A stretch of DNA of 64,000 bases from Bacteroides cellulosilyticus (GCF_020091405.1 NZ_CP081903.1:186001-250000); one strand, 5' to 3'; positions 24,355 through 33,363 are shown, numbered from the stretch's first letter. A program made the numbers and translations. Notes: a model not told the origin generated them from the sequence alone.

Positions 24355-26160
24355 TTAATTAGATAAATTCAATCCATGTTCTTTTAAAATCACTTTCACT
24401 TCCCCTCTCATCTCTTCAATGGCTTTTGAATAAACTTTCGGACGTTTAGTTAATACGATTTTTGCCATTTGTTTCAGTTTATCCGGTTGATAAAATTCGG
24501 GCTGCGCATAAAGCAGAAACAGCCGATAATATGAATAAATTCTATTAGGTAACAGATAAATAGCATCATAATAATATTTCTCTGCCTGTTCATAGTTTTT
24601 TTGTTGCTGGCTATTACCCCCCAAAGCATTATAGCATTGATAATTACATCTCAACAATATAGAACGTCTTAATAAATCATTCGATTCAAGATATTTTTTC
24701 TGTTGAGATAAGCACAAACCATATTCATATACGAAATCGGCATTATGCTTCAAATCAGGATAGAGCATAGCATATCCCTTCTCCGCAATTTCCAATGCAT
24801 CGGTTGACCTTAGATAACGGCATTTGTCCAATTTTTCTATCACACCTTTGGGTACATCCTGCAAAAAGAGCAAAAAGATAGAAGCAGCTACCAAAAATAC
24901 CAAAACACAGTGCCCATATACATTATTCCCAACGCCAATAGCCCTTTTAGTGCTCAAGCTTGCCACTATAATAACTGCAACAACACAAAAGGCCGGATAT
25001 TGGAAAGGATAAGAAGAAAATGCGAATATCAATAATGAAATAAGCCCGCCACATAATCCATAATCTCGCCTCTTAATTCCACCACTCAGCGCATATGCCA
25101 TAATCACCACAACCCCGAATAGCAAAAGACATCCTCCTTCTACCAGAATCTGCAAATACTCGTTGAAAGCATATTCAGGATTTCCCGCTACTCTTTCTTC
25201 TGTTGCCGTATATTTACCCGAACGAAATCTATCAGTCTGTTCTTGGGCATAAGCAAGCGGAAACATACAACTTCCGTACCCGAAAACCGGCTTTTTCCAT
25301 ATAGCACAAGCCGTATTTCCCCAAATAAACAAACGCCCACATGCAGAATCTTTTTTCAGATTAAACATTAGGTAACTTCCTGCTGCTATTCCAACAACAC
25401 CCACTACAAGACAAAGAACGGACAACTTTCTTTTCAAATACCAATACTTCATCCAATTATTTTGCCAAAATAGAACAATAACAGAAGAGACTATTGCTCC
25501 AATCCATGCCGATCTGCTCATCCCGGCAGGCAGTATGCACAACAAGACTGCTAAAAAGAATAATGCAACATATCGCTTCGTGCATTTAGTTGATAGAAAC
25601 AGATAAAGAGATACGGGTACCATTATAGCGATGTAGCCGGAATAAGGACCCGGATTAAAAAAAGAACCTGTTATATCAAATTTGCTATGATTAGACTCAC
25701 AGAAACCATACAATTGCAGGATTCCCCATACTGACTGAATTAGACCGGTACTCAACAATACCCAAGAAATTTTCTCCACAGAAATGAGATTGCATTCAAG
25801 CAACATTCTGATTGAAAACCAAAGGATACAGAGCTCCCCAAAAAGGAAAAGCTTCCAGTTTGCCAATTGGAGATCAAAATCATATCTTAAAAGCCAATAT
25901 CCCAATAAGATAATAACTAACAAGTCGGTAACAACAAACTGAAAGCATTTTTTCCTTCTAATAAAGAATTTCAGGAAACTTAATACTACTGTCAGACAAA
26001 GAATAGCCCAAGATAAAGGATATATGAAGAAAGATAAATCGTGAGTTGAGAATGATATAAATGTAGTGTTTATCACTCCCAATAACAGTAGACTTATCCC
26101 TATTGAACATATCATTTTCCCAATGGACAATATCTTTATTTGTCGAAATACTTTTTCCAT
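24355..26160 (-). CDS. O-antigen-ligase-like (Wzy_C) membrane protein with C-terminal TPRs
   Basis: 601 aa. About 10-12 membrane helices fill residues 10-430. The Wzy_C region is recognisable: FGYGSCMFPLAYAQ, then NPEYAFNEYLQILVEGG. The C-terminus (about 450-590) has TPR-type helices (AEKYYYDAIYLLPNR). Members of this fold join glycans to lipid or protein carriers outside the inner membrane. The start overlaps the thioredoxin-like gene by 25 bp, and no other glycan-synthesis gene is nearby. That is odd for a surface polysaccharide ligase, so a role in modifying the exported peptide or a lipoprotein is possible. Confidence 0.85.
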   Translation of the reverse strand: MEKVFRQIKILSIGKMICSIGISLLLLGVINTTFISFSTHDLSFFIYPLSWAILCLTVVLSFLKFFIRRKKCFQFVVTDLLVIILLGYWLLRYDFDLQLANWKLFLFGELCILWFSIRMLLECNLISVEKISWVLLSTGLIQSVWGILQLYGFCESNHSKFDITGSFFNPGPYSGYIAIMVPVSLYLFLSTKCTKRYVALFFLAVLLCILPAGMSRSAWIGAIVSSVIVLFWQNNWMKYWYLKRKLSVLCLVVGVVGIAAGSYLMFNLKKDSACGRLFIWGNTACAIWKKPVFGYGSCMFPLAYAQEQTDRFRSGKYTATEERVAGNPEYAFNEYLQILVEGGCLLLFGVVVIMAYALSGGIKRRDYGLCGGLISLLIFAFSSYPFQYPAFCVVAVIIVASLSTKRAIGVGNNVYGHCVLVFLVAASIFLLFLQDVPKGVIEKLDKCRYLRSTDALEIAEKGYAMLYPDLKHNADFVYEYGLCLSQQKKYLESNDLLRRSILLRCNYQCYNALGGNSQQQKNYEQAEKYYYDAIYLLPNRIYSYYRLFLLYAQPEFYQPDKLKQMAKIVLTKRPKVYSKAIEEMRGEVKVILKEHGLNLSN

Positions 26161-26750
26161 ATAATTCGGTAATATAAATCAGAGAGATCAGGCAATTCTT
26201 TCATTGGAATAAATAAATCTTTCATTCGCAGATCTTCTCCAATTACAAAAAAGAAAGGTACATTTTCTTTTTCCAAAATATTATGAAACACTGTATCTTC
26301 TGTCAAATAAACAGGAAGACTTAGCGACAAGCTATTTACCAATGCCTGTAATTCTCTACGATTAGAGTTATCTGCTATTATAATTAGTTTATCCTTCGCT
26401 AGCTTCCCCATTAGTTTCCTAACAGACGAAAAACTATGTTGAATGCATGAGCTGCAATTGGTTGATGAAAATTTAAAAACAACCTTATCCTCTCCATTCA
26501 ACAAAGCGGACAATTTGATAGCGTTTCGATCTTTGTCTAACAATGTCATATCTGGCAACTGGCATTCCGAATATACATAATGCATCTTCATATTTCCAGA
26601 TAACAATGTAAGCATTTGCTTTTGGACTTCCAGAGTTTCAGATTGTTTCGCTATTTGAACATCCTTATGCATAGCATCACGTATAGAGTAAATGAGTCCT
26701 ACGCTCAATAATCCTATCAATATTACTAAAAGAAATGTTGCTCTTTTCAT
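26136..26750 (-). CDS. Thioredoxin-like membrane-anchored protein
   Basis: 204 aa. One N-terminal membrane helix (about 5-24) is followed by a TlpA/AhpC-like domain: the LPDMTLLDKDRNAIKLSALL entry, then FKFSSTNCSSCIQHS with a CSSC motif near residue 98. VPFFFVIGEDL corresponds to the cis-Pro region. It is probably periplasmic and acts on thiols or disulfides. It lies in the same operon as the six-Cys NVEALA peptide. It is shorter than most TlpA proteins but has no missing core element that I can see. Confidence 0.75.
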   Translation of the reverse strand: MKRATFLLVILIGLLSVGLIYSIRDAMHKDVQIAKQSETLEVQKQMLTLLSGNMKMHYVYSECQLPDMTLLDKDRNAIKLSALLNGEDKVVFKFSSTNCSSCIQHSFSSVRKLMGKLAKDKLIIIADNSNRRELQALVNSLSLSLPVYLTEDTVFHNILEKENVPFFFVIGEDLRMKDLFIPMKELPDLSDLYYRIIWKKYFDK

Positions 26751-26760
26751 TGTAAATCCA

Positions 26761-27249
26761 TCATTTCAACTCAAATTTAACGATAATCGGGTTATCATCT
26801 AATTCCACTTGCTTTCCGAAAGCTTTGGATTCGACAAATCGTCCCGGAGATATACAACTGTACACAGCATTCTTATAAGTCGTCAACGGAATAAAAACAG
26901 CCATATCATCCATATCATTTACCACTGCATTTTGTTTATAGCCTGCTGCTTCCATATAGGTATCCGATTCCTTATGGTTAATAATTCCCACATAATAATA
27001 ATCATTCGTCGCCACAATCTTGTCAACAAAACCTATCAAACATTCATCTTTTGTTTCAAAAGGAATATACGAAATTGAATCCACAAATGAAGACATCCTT
27101 ATTTCATGATTGCTACTTCGCAAAGGAACATCAATTACTTTCAAGTTCTGACCATCCCTTTCTACCGAAGTTGAACATCCGGCCAATATCACTAATAACA
27201 ACAGTAAATATTTTCGCATAGCTAAAATTACTAAAATACATTTCTTCAT
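26761..27249 (-). CDS. Internally deleted propeller lipoprotein
   Basis: 162 aa. The first ~75 residues and the last ~76 match the 379-aa propeller at 28435-29574, but about 225 central residues are gone. The frame is kept at a Tyr-Tyr-Tyr junction (NDYYYVGIINHKES against NFYYIV and DYYYLGIINHKES in the long copy). Repeated TTATTATTAT at both parent sites explains the deletion. The ATG at 27249 overlaps the previous stop (ATGA); the Met at 27219 gives the cleaner lipoprotein signal MRKYLLLLLVILAGC. Four to five blades are lost, so no closed propeller can form. It is a relic or a reduced protein. Confidence 0.7.
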   Translation of the reverse strand: MKKCILVILAMRKYLLLLLVILAGCSTSVERDGQNLKVIDVPLRSSNHEIRMSSFVDSISYIPFETKDECLIGFVDKIVATNDYYYVGIINHKESDTYMEAAGYKQNAVVNDMDDMAVFIPLTTYKNAVYSCISPGRFVESKAFGKQVELDDNPIIVKFELK

Positions 27250-28424
27250 TCCATTTTCATTTCTGTTATCATTATTATAGGATTATCATCACCAGATACT
27301 TTTTCTTTCAAATCAACAAGTGCTGAAACCTTTGGTTCCACACTGCTTAAGTTGTAAGATTCAATGATAGTGTACAAATCATGTCCTTTGATTGCAATAG
27401 GATTAATATAGAATCCATTATCTATATCATTTTTGATAGGGAAACGCTCCATAGCATATCCACCTATATAATTTTGACTTTGAAAATTATAAAATCCCAC
27501 TCCAATTTTCATTTCAGATAGATTATTATACAAAATACAAAAAAAATCATCACTACATAAGACAGTAAGTAAATTAGGAAAATTTGTTTTTCTATTTTGA
27601 AAAATCTCCTCAATGGGCACCTCTTCTTCTTTTAACATCTCTACATAACGCTCTCTTTTCTTACAAAAGTCTTCTCCCCAATTCACATAAAATTTTTGTT
27701 GAATACCTAAAGAGTCTATTAAATAAATGTTAGGATCTAAAGGATAAGCTAAAGAAGCACCATTGGCAGCTTTATACATAGACTGATTAGCATGGACTAT
27801 TTCTTGAGGACCGATCCTACTATCTGCAGATAACAATATTTGCTTATCACCTGTTCTCAGGTCATATAATATCAAAATAGGTACCTGGCCATCCTGCTCC
27901 TTTCTTTCCATATAATCACAATAACATGCCATTTTGTTACTACCAACATAAACAATATCTTTCACCGAGAAATCAACACCTATTTTGTCTAAATATTCAC
28001 CTCTCATATCATAAACCAATATATTTCCAGTACCCATATCAGCAATAAAAATACGTTCTTCTTCTTCATCCACAGCTACACTGGTAATCGTCACATATTC
28101 TCCGGGAGCCACCCCCACACGAGAAATATGAGTAATGAAACGCCCTGTAGCATCGAACAAAAGGACTTGCTTAGATGCAGAATTATCAACTACCAAATAC
28201 TTATCTTTTAAAGGTATCAATTGACTAACAGTGCCAATCAAATTATCAGAAGTAGTTTCCAGCTTTACATAGCGTATATTCTTTACCAACTCAGACATTT
28301 TTAGCACCTTCTCGCCTGACTGAGCAATATATATTTCATCAGTCTGCACTCTACGAGACTGAGTATTCGTACAAGCACTTATAATTATAAGTAACAAGTA
28401 TAACAAACAAGCATTCTTTTTCAT
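27246..28424 (-). CDS. 6-bladed beta-propeller lipoprotein
   Basis: 392 aa. The lipoprotein signal is MKKNACLLYLLLIIISAC (Cys18). The first blade reads ELVKNIRYVKLETTSDNLIG. The hallmark loop is RVGVAPGEYVTI and the tail SGDDNPIIMITEMK. It belongs to the propeller group that accompanies NVEALA peptides. It starts 10 bp after the propeller at 28435 and overlaps the next gene by 4 bp. Its sequence differs clearly from its two flanking paralogues, which resemble each other. Function unknown. Confidence 0.82.
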   Translation of the reverse strand: MKKNACLLYLLLIIISACTNTQSRRVQTDEIYIAQSGEKVLKMSELVKNIRYVKLETTSDNLIGTVSQLIPLKDKYLVVDNSASKQVLLFDATGRFITHISRVGVAPGEYVTITSVAVDEEEERIFIADMGTGNILVYDMRGEYLDKIGVDFSVKDIVYVGSNKMACYCDYMERKEQDGQVPILILYDLRTGDKQILLSADSRIGPQEIVHANQSMYKAANGASLAYPLDPNIYLIDSLGIQQKFYVNWGEDFCKKRERYVEMLKEEEVPIEEIFQNRKTNFPNLLTVLCSDDFFCILYNNLSEMKIGVGFYNFQSQNYIGGYAMERFPIKNDIDNGFYINPIAIKGHDLYTIIESYNLSSVEPKVSALVDLKEKVSGDDNPIIMITEMKME

Positions 28425-28434
28425 TGTAAATCCA

Positions 28435-29574
28435 TCATTTCAACTCAAATTTAACGATAATCGGGTTATCATCAGGTTCAATATGCTTTTTAAAAGCCTC
28501 GTCAAAGGTTATTCCATCTGGTGATCTATAACTATAAACAGCATTCTTATAAGTCACCAATGGCATAAAAATAGCTATACTGTCCATATCATTCACAACG
28601 TTCATTTTTTTATAGCCAGAAGATTCTACGTATGCATCCGATTCCTTATGATTAATAATACCCAAATAATAATAATCCCCTAAATTATATTTCAAAAAAG
28701 AATAAGAAGGAGTTTCTAAAAAAGCATAGACATAAGGAACATTCTTTCTAAGTTCACGACCCCGATATAAATCGACAGTTTCTGTTCTCAGTTTTTCAAT
28801 ATAATCTTTCTTAGCCTTCTGATTCTGTTCTCCAAATCGTACGACATATTTTCTTTTTAAAGTCACAGAAGGCAAAGCCTGATAAATAGTATCATTTAAA
28901 GAAGTCACAAGATTACCATTGCTGACAAAATTGAAAGGAGAAGACATTATCCCAGGAAAGGACATTCGGGAATCAAAAAATAAATCAGATTTTGTTTGTT
29001 TGTTATCAATATTGACAAATAACACATTAGGATATGAGTTATTACAACTATATTTTCCATTATCTTTATAATCAGCATAGAAAACGATCCAAGAATCATC
29101 TAATACAGAGAATGATTCCGCCATATAATCAAATTTCCTCTCTTCAATAAAACGACCAAAATGGTCAAAGATAAACAATTTCTGTAATGAGCAATCCCAG
29201 ATATAAACATTATCTTTATATATATCAACATCGTTTATCCTCATATATTCCCCCGATCCAACTCCTCGATTACTCAATTTATGAATAAATTTTCCAGATT
29301 TATCAAAACAGAAAACAGAATACGATATCGTTTTATCAACTATATAATAAAAATTATCCGTTACTATAATTTTATCAATAGATCCTATCAAGCACTCATC
29401 TTTCGTTTCAAGCGGAATATATGAAATTGAGTCCACAAATGTAGACATCATAACCTCATAATTTGTCTTCCTTAAAGGAATATCCAAGTTACTAACCTCA
29501 TCTTCTGAATTTTGCTTTTGTCCTACACAGCCAGTCAATATCCAAAGAACTAATAATAGATATTTTTGTTTCAT
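28435..29574 (-). CDS. 6-bladed beta-propeller lipoprotein, full-length parent type
   Basis: 379 aa. Signal MKQKYLLLVLWILTGC (Cys16). The first blade is TFVDSISYIPLETKDECLIG, the hallmark NRGVGSGEYMRINDVDIY, and the tail PDDNPIIVKFELK. It is the first propeller after the NVEALA gene, 65 bp on, with a stem-loop between them. The deleted copy at 26761 shares both ends with it, including a 56-bp identical stretch around the C-terminus and next start codon. That means a tandem duplication preceded the deletion. Confidence 0.85.
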   Translation of the reverse strand: MKQKYLLLVLWILTGCVGQKQNSEDEVSNLDIPLRKTNYEVMMSTFVDSISYIPLETKDECLIGSIDKIIVTDNFYYIVDKTISYSVFCFDKSGKFIHKLSNRGVGSGEYMRINDVDIYKDNVYIWDCSLQKLFIFDHFGRFIEERKFDYMAESFSVLDDSWIVFYADYKDNGKYSCNNSYPNVLFVNIDNKQTKSDLFFDSRMSFPGIMSSPFNFVSNGNLVTSLNDTIYQALPSVTLKRKYVVRFGEQNQKAKKDYIEKLRTETVDLYRGRELRKNVPYVYAFLETPSYSFLKYNLGDYYYLGIINHKESDAYVESSGYKKMNVVNDMDSIAIFMPLVTYKNAVYSYRSPDGITFDEAFKKHIEPDDNPIIVKFELK

Positions 29575-29596
29575 ACAAATTTAATATTTAAATAAG

Positions 29597-29622
29597 GTTT
29601 TTGGAGAAGATTCTCCAAAAAC
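29597..29622 (-). promoter_or_regulatory. Perfect 12-bp stem-loop after the NVEALA gene
   Basis: GTTTTTGGAGAA (29597-29608) pairs perfectly with TTCTCCAAAAAC (29611-29622). It lies between the NVEALA stop and the propeller start, the same position as the hairpin after the GG peptide. It is a partial terminator or RNA stabiliser. Confidence 0.6.
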
Positions 29623-29639
29623 TTTATTGACAGATTTTA

Positions 29640-29957
29640 CTAAATATAACCGCTACAAGTAGTCTGCTTAGAAGGGTCACAACAAACACTTGCCTTAAAT
29701 AAACATCGCAAATGTGTTCCACCATTCCCACATGGAGCTTCTTGTAAACTTTCATTTTTAGTATAGGTTGGATTACCTCCACATCCCCATTCAGTTTCAC
29801 CGCCGCCACCTTCATTACCATCTGACAAAGCCATAAGATTTGCCAGATACAAATTACCAGTAGAAGCACTCGTCCTTAAGTTAAGAACATTAACGGAAGC
29901 TACAGCCACAATGGCAACCATAACCAAAACATAAAACACTTTTCTTTTCATGTTCAT
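29640..29957 (-). CDS. NVEALA-type six-cysteine exported peptide
   Basis: 105 aa. The N-terminal hydrophobic stretch (about 7-22) is followed by NVLNLRT and NLYLANLMALSDG, the position and pattern where the family has its NVEALA motif (here NLMALS). After a Gly-rich turn comes a cysteine-rich C-terminus with Cys at 59, 76, 85, 92, 93 and 101. Family members are small, secreted, of unknown function and usually sit beside 6-bladed propeller genes, as here. Met3 (29951) is an equally good start. The operon's signal peptidase and thioredoxin-like proteins could process and fold it; that is inference. Confidence 0.75.
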   Translation of the reverse strand: MNMKRKVFYVLVMVAIVAVASVNVLNLRTSASTGNLYLANLMALSDGNEGGGGETEWGCGGNPTYTKNESLQEAPCGNGGTHLRCLFKASVCCDPSKQTTCSGYI

Positions 29958-29983
29958 ACATTTTTAATTAATAATTAATTGAT

Positions 29984-30862
29984 TTATATTGCATTTCCAT
30001 ACAATTTCAAGACTAAAGGACTGTCTGATGCATTACAGTACACCGTAATTGTTTCATTGAAATACCCTTCTTTCTCTTTTTTCACAAAAACTTTCACTAA
30101 ACCAGAATCACCCGGATTTATAGGTTGTTTTGTATACTCTACCGAAGTACATCCACAACTCACATTTACTGCATTAATAAGCAACTTTTTATTACCCACA
30201 TTCTTTAATGGGAAAGAATATTGTATACTATCCTTTGCTATTTTAGGAAAGTTAACCTCACGTTGTGATATTTCCACATCAGTTCGCATCATTGGAACCG
30301 TATCAGGAGCTAATAGTATATCTCTATAAAGTTCCGCTATATTTTCATTATTAACCGGGCTTCCAACAAGCACCACTTTATTGTCTCTGTCAAGTAGGAA
30401 TGTATGAAACTTTCCACCCGCAGGAAATTTATTCAATTGATTAAGACGGTCTGTTTCATCTATACAGACTGGCACAGAAAAGTCATAGAATCTCAATAAA
30501 TCAACAAGTTCTTCAGTATCCTTAGGATAAAAATCAAATAAATAGGATACAGAGTAAGAAGATTTATTCTTCAAGCAGTCAACCCAATCCAGCCATCTTT
30601 CAAGTTGAAGTTGACAACTTGTACATCCTACGGTATCCACATAAACCAAAATTTTATAATCCGTATAAGCCTGTGAATATTCCACTGTATCCGTACCATA
30701 CTTAGTATAAACTAAATCATTCGGAATAACAACTTGTCGTCCTATCCATTCTTCCAAAACACGATTTGCCTTATGCTGTCCACTTCCTCCACACGAAAAA
30801 AGAATAAGTATACTACAGGTTACCCCAAATAGCCCTAAAATCATTCTAATAATTACTTTCAT
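29984..30862 (-). CDS. Thioredoxin-like / DUF1573 lipoprotein
   Basis: About 292 aa from the Met at 30862, chosen because it gives the signal MKVIIRMILGLFGVTC...LFSC; 30883 is also open. A thioredoxin-like part (about 70-190) has VDTVGCTSCQLQ, a CTSC motif, and PAGGKFHTFLLDRDNKVVLVG. A C-terminal DUF1573 domain has the typical NVSCGCTSVEYTKQPINPGDSG. DUF1573 is an Ig-like domain of unknown role found in Bacteroidetes envelope proteins. It lies just ahead of the NVEALA gene in the operon. Confidence 0.82.
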   Translation of the reverse strand: MKVIIRMILGLFGVTCSILILFSCGGSGQHKANRVLEEWIGRQVVIPNDLVYTKYGTDTVEYSQAYTDYKILVYVDTVGCTSCQLQLERWLDWVDCLKNKSSYSVSYLFDFYPKDTEELVDLLRFYDFSVPVCIDETDRLNQLNKFPAGGKFHTFLLDRDNKVVLVGSPVNNENIAELYRDILLAPDTVPMMRTDVEISQREVNFPKIAKDSIQYSFPLKNVGNKKLLINAVNVSCGCTSVEYTKQPINPGDSGLVKVFVKKEKEGYFNETITVYCNASDSPLVLKLYGNAI

Positions 30863-30898
30863 ATCATTAATATAAAACATCATACAATATGATTATTT

Positions 30899-32842
30899 TC
30901 ACTCATACCCAACAAACCTCTGCTCCCCATCTTCCACATAGAATACCTGCTCTTCCTTCCCGCGCGTCAAATTGCGCAACCACAACAAGGCACCTTCAGG
31001 AATATTCCGATAGATTAATTCATTGGTAATAGCAGTCTGTACTCCCAAAGAAATCCATCCCTTCACGCCAGACTGATAGAATAATTCATACACATTGCCC
31101 GGAGTGATAAAATTATCATCATTGCGAGGAACGAATAATATCTTTTTTATGGTGTGAGCACGTTGCAGGTCAAATACGATGGAATCCTGCGGCCCTGATG
31201 AATAATAGAATGTCAGCCAATCATCGTCACACGCCTTGTCTATGTCGTGCGCGGGATTCTCATCCACCGGACCACCACCGTATATGGCTTTCGAAGGAAG
31301 ATGTTCTTCACTGTCCACACTATCAAAGAATGCCAGTTCCGCAATTTCCGCCCTACAATCTGCTGTGGGATAGGCAGGAGGCGGTGGAGTGAAACGCACA
31401 TAACGATAAGGGCGTGAAATCTTCGGATAATAATAATTGAGGTTGGTGCGGGGAGTATCTGTCAAGCAACAAAGCAGCTCACTCGTACGGAAATACCAGT
31501 CATTACTCACCTCAATCTCAGCACCTGTCATGGTAGCCATGTAACCATAAAGGTATTGTCTTAACGGGTATTTTCTCCGTATATGGGCAGTGACCGCCCT
31601 CGACATATTCGGTTCAAAATAGCGTACATTTCCGTCTACTACCATAAAAGGATATCCGGCAGGAGAACGTGTTCCGTTCTCAGAGGTCAAAGGCTGGAAA
31701 ATAACGCCCGGTTCTATATTGTTCACTTGTGCTTTGCCGCGTCGTAATGGAACTTCATCCACTGTGACATATCCGGAAGGACTGAACATTCCCAACAGAA
31801 TACTATTTCCTTCTATATTGTCATCAACCTTTACCTTGAATTCATTCTCACCAAAGTATTCCGCCGTCACATCCTGATAAAAAGGTCCAAACAAAGAAGC
31901 CGTCTTACTATCGTGCGCTTCAAAAGTATTCCTGTAGACTTTACCTTTCTTTCTGCCGTCCGTAGACCCACGTTTCACCACAAAGTCGGACGAATCCATA
32001 TACCAGAATGGGATAAATCCACCGTCCGAATCCTTCAGTACGTTCCACATGTGGTCGTGCTGATTAGAAGGAGAATACCAATATTTATCTATATTTACCG
32101 GAAAGCCCAATGCCCGAAAGACGTATACGGCATGGTCGGTGATTTCACGGCAAGTGCCTACCAGATATTCTGACAAGAAGCGGGCACCTAAATGCGGCAT
32201 ACGGTATTCAGTGGTAAGAACAAATAGATTAGTCCGCTTAAAATGACGTGCCAGGAGGTTAACGGCTTCTACCATATCGTCACCGGTATACAGCGAATCT
32301 AAAACCGGTTTATAAAGATCATAGTACATTTTCCGCCAATTGTCTAATGGCTCGTCACCTATACGATAGGGCAATACCCACTCGCAAAAGTCATCAAATG
32401 AATAATTCTTTGCCCACGGGCTTTCTTCCCAAACTTTAAAGGATTGTTCGATATTTTCTATCAGATAATCGGCAGATATGTATTTAATATCCGGACGTTT
32501 CGGCAATGTCCTGTAGTTAAAGCCAGTCCACTTGCGCTTCCATTCGCTATCAGGCAGATAACCTCCTATATTCAGTTCCACCGCGGCCTTCATCACTGCC
32601 TTCACACTGTCCAGACGGTCATCTTCATAACCGCCATGCCCCGGCATATTCCTTATAAGAAAGCGGGCGGCTTCTAACTTCAGACTATCATTTCGGTAGT
32701 AGTTCAGCACTTTTTCAAGTTCTATCCTGTTTTTTCCGGCCTGTTCGAGTGCAAAATCCAAACGTTTATCTCCCGCACTTTCGCATGATACAAAAAATAC
32801 AATTGACAGAGACCATATTATTGTCACCTGTACTCTATTCAT
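30899..32842 (-). CDS. Transglutaminase-like lipoprotein, first gene of NVEALA operon
   Basis: 647 aa. Lipoprotein signal MNRVQVTIIWSLSIVFFVSC (Cys20). The transglutaminase-like core has Cys231 (VGTCREITDHAVYVFRALGFPV), His264 (HDHMWN) and Asp283 or 286 (WYMDSSDF), a complete Cys-His-Asp set. The C-terminal part (about 480-640) looks like a discoidin/F5-8-type beta-sandwich (AIYGGGPVDENPAHDIDKAC, then TFYYSSGPQDSIVFDL). The enzyme may cut or cross-link peptide bonds in the periplasm or outside. It leads the operon from a TACATTTG promoter box. Confidence 0.82.
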   Translation of the reverse strand: MNRVQVTIIWSLSIVFFVSCESAGDKRLDFALEQAGKNRIELEKVLNYYRNDSLKLEAARFLIRNMPGHGGYEDDRLDSVKAVMKAAVELNIGGYLPDSEWKRKWTGFNYRTLPKRPDIKYISADYLIENIEQSFKVWEESPWAKNYSFDDFCEWVLPYRIGDEPLDNWRKMYYDLYKPVLDSLYTGDDMVEAVNLLARHFKRTNLFVLTTEYRMPHLGARFLSEYLVGTCREITDHAVYVFRALGFPVNIDKYWYSPSNQHDHMWNVLKDSDGGFIPFWYMDSSDFVVKRGSTDGRKKGKVYRNTFEAHDSKTASLFGPFYQDVTAEYFGENEFKVKVDDNIEGNSILLGMFSPSGYVTVDEVPLRRGKAQVNNIEPGVIFQPLTSENGTRSPAGYPFMVVDGNVRYFEPNMSRAVTAHIRRKYPLRQYLYGYMATMTGAEIEVSNDWYFRTSELLCCLTDTPRTNLNYYYPKISRPYRYVRFTPPPPAYPTADCRAEIAELAFFDSVDSEEHLPSKAIYGGGPVDENPAHDIDKACDDDWLTFYYSSGPQDSIVFDLQRAHTIKKILFVPRNDDNFITPGNVYELFYQSGVKGWISLGVQTAITNELIYRNIPEGALLWLRNLTRGKEEQVFYVEDGEQRFVGYE

Positions 32843-32850
32843 AGTATTAT

Positions 32851-33170
32851 AATTATAGTAGTTCTTCTCTAAATAACGTTTTTACTTAGAGGTCTAATGC
32901 CACCATTAGGCAAGTGCAAATGTAAAGAGCCAAGGTTAATTAATAGTATAATATAAACTTAATTATAGATTAAAAAAATGATTAATCCTATACAAACAAA
33001 GAATTCAAACCTATTTAACTGAAGTTGCATACGTAAAGTGATAAAGAATCCTTCTTCTTTCTTCATTCCCCGTGTCTCCGTGTTCAATCCTGTCATTTTA
33101 AAACAGACTCTTACTCTTTATAAAAAAACATTGTCCTTTCTTTGCTTTTACATAGCACCTGGGTTATCTT
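32851..33170. repeat. Duplicated promoter region, copy 1
   Basis: About 320 bp that recur, at high identity with small gaps, at 35508-35819. Copy 1 holds the promoter of the transglutaminase-like gene: TACATTTGC on the minus strand at 32916-32924. The rest of the gap to 33363 has no credible gene; it holds an inverted repeat CCTGTATTT (33187-33195) with AAATACAGG (33220-33228). Confidence 0.85.
32916..32924 (-). promoter_or_regulatory. -7 box of the NVEALA operon
   Basis: TACATTTGC on the minus strand fits TAnnTTTG. The leader would be about 65 nt long. No clear -33 box is visible. Confidence 0.45.
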
Positions 33171-33363
33171 TATCTTTATGTCTTATCCTGTATTTAGTTG
33201 ATACTAATAGTTACCAATCAAATACAGGGCAAGACAGAAGTAGAGCTTATAAAAAAGGACATATTATTTCAATTCCATTCTTCTATTAATACACATATTT
33301 TACTAAAGCCCAAAACATTACACGAGGTTAATAATATAACAAAATATTTCATAGTATTTATAA

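Noticed and set aside
29640..29957. NVEALA peptide as a second GG-leader bacteriocin
   Set aside because: It has a hydrophobic Sec-type N-terminus; the GGGG run follows the motif region and no C39 exporter is in that operon.
29964..29984. Another heptad element after the DUF1573 gene
   Set aside because: TTAATTA, ATAATTA and ATTGATT are too AT-rich and no core or facing arm is present.
32996..33289. Small gene in duplicated region copy 1
   Set aside because: The 83-codon frame is not kept in copy 2 and has no protein-like pattern.
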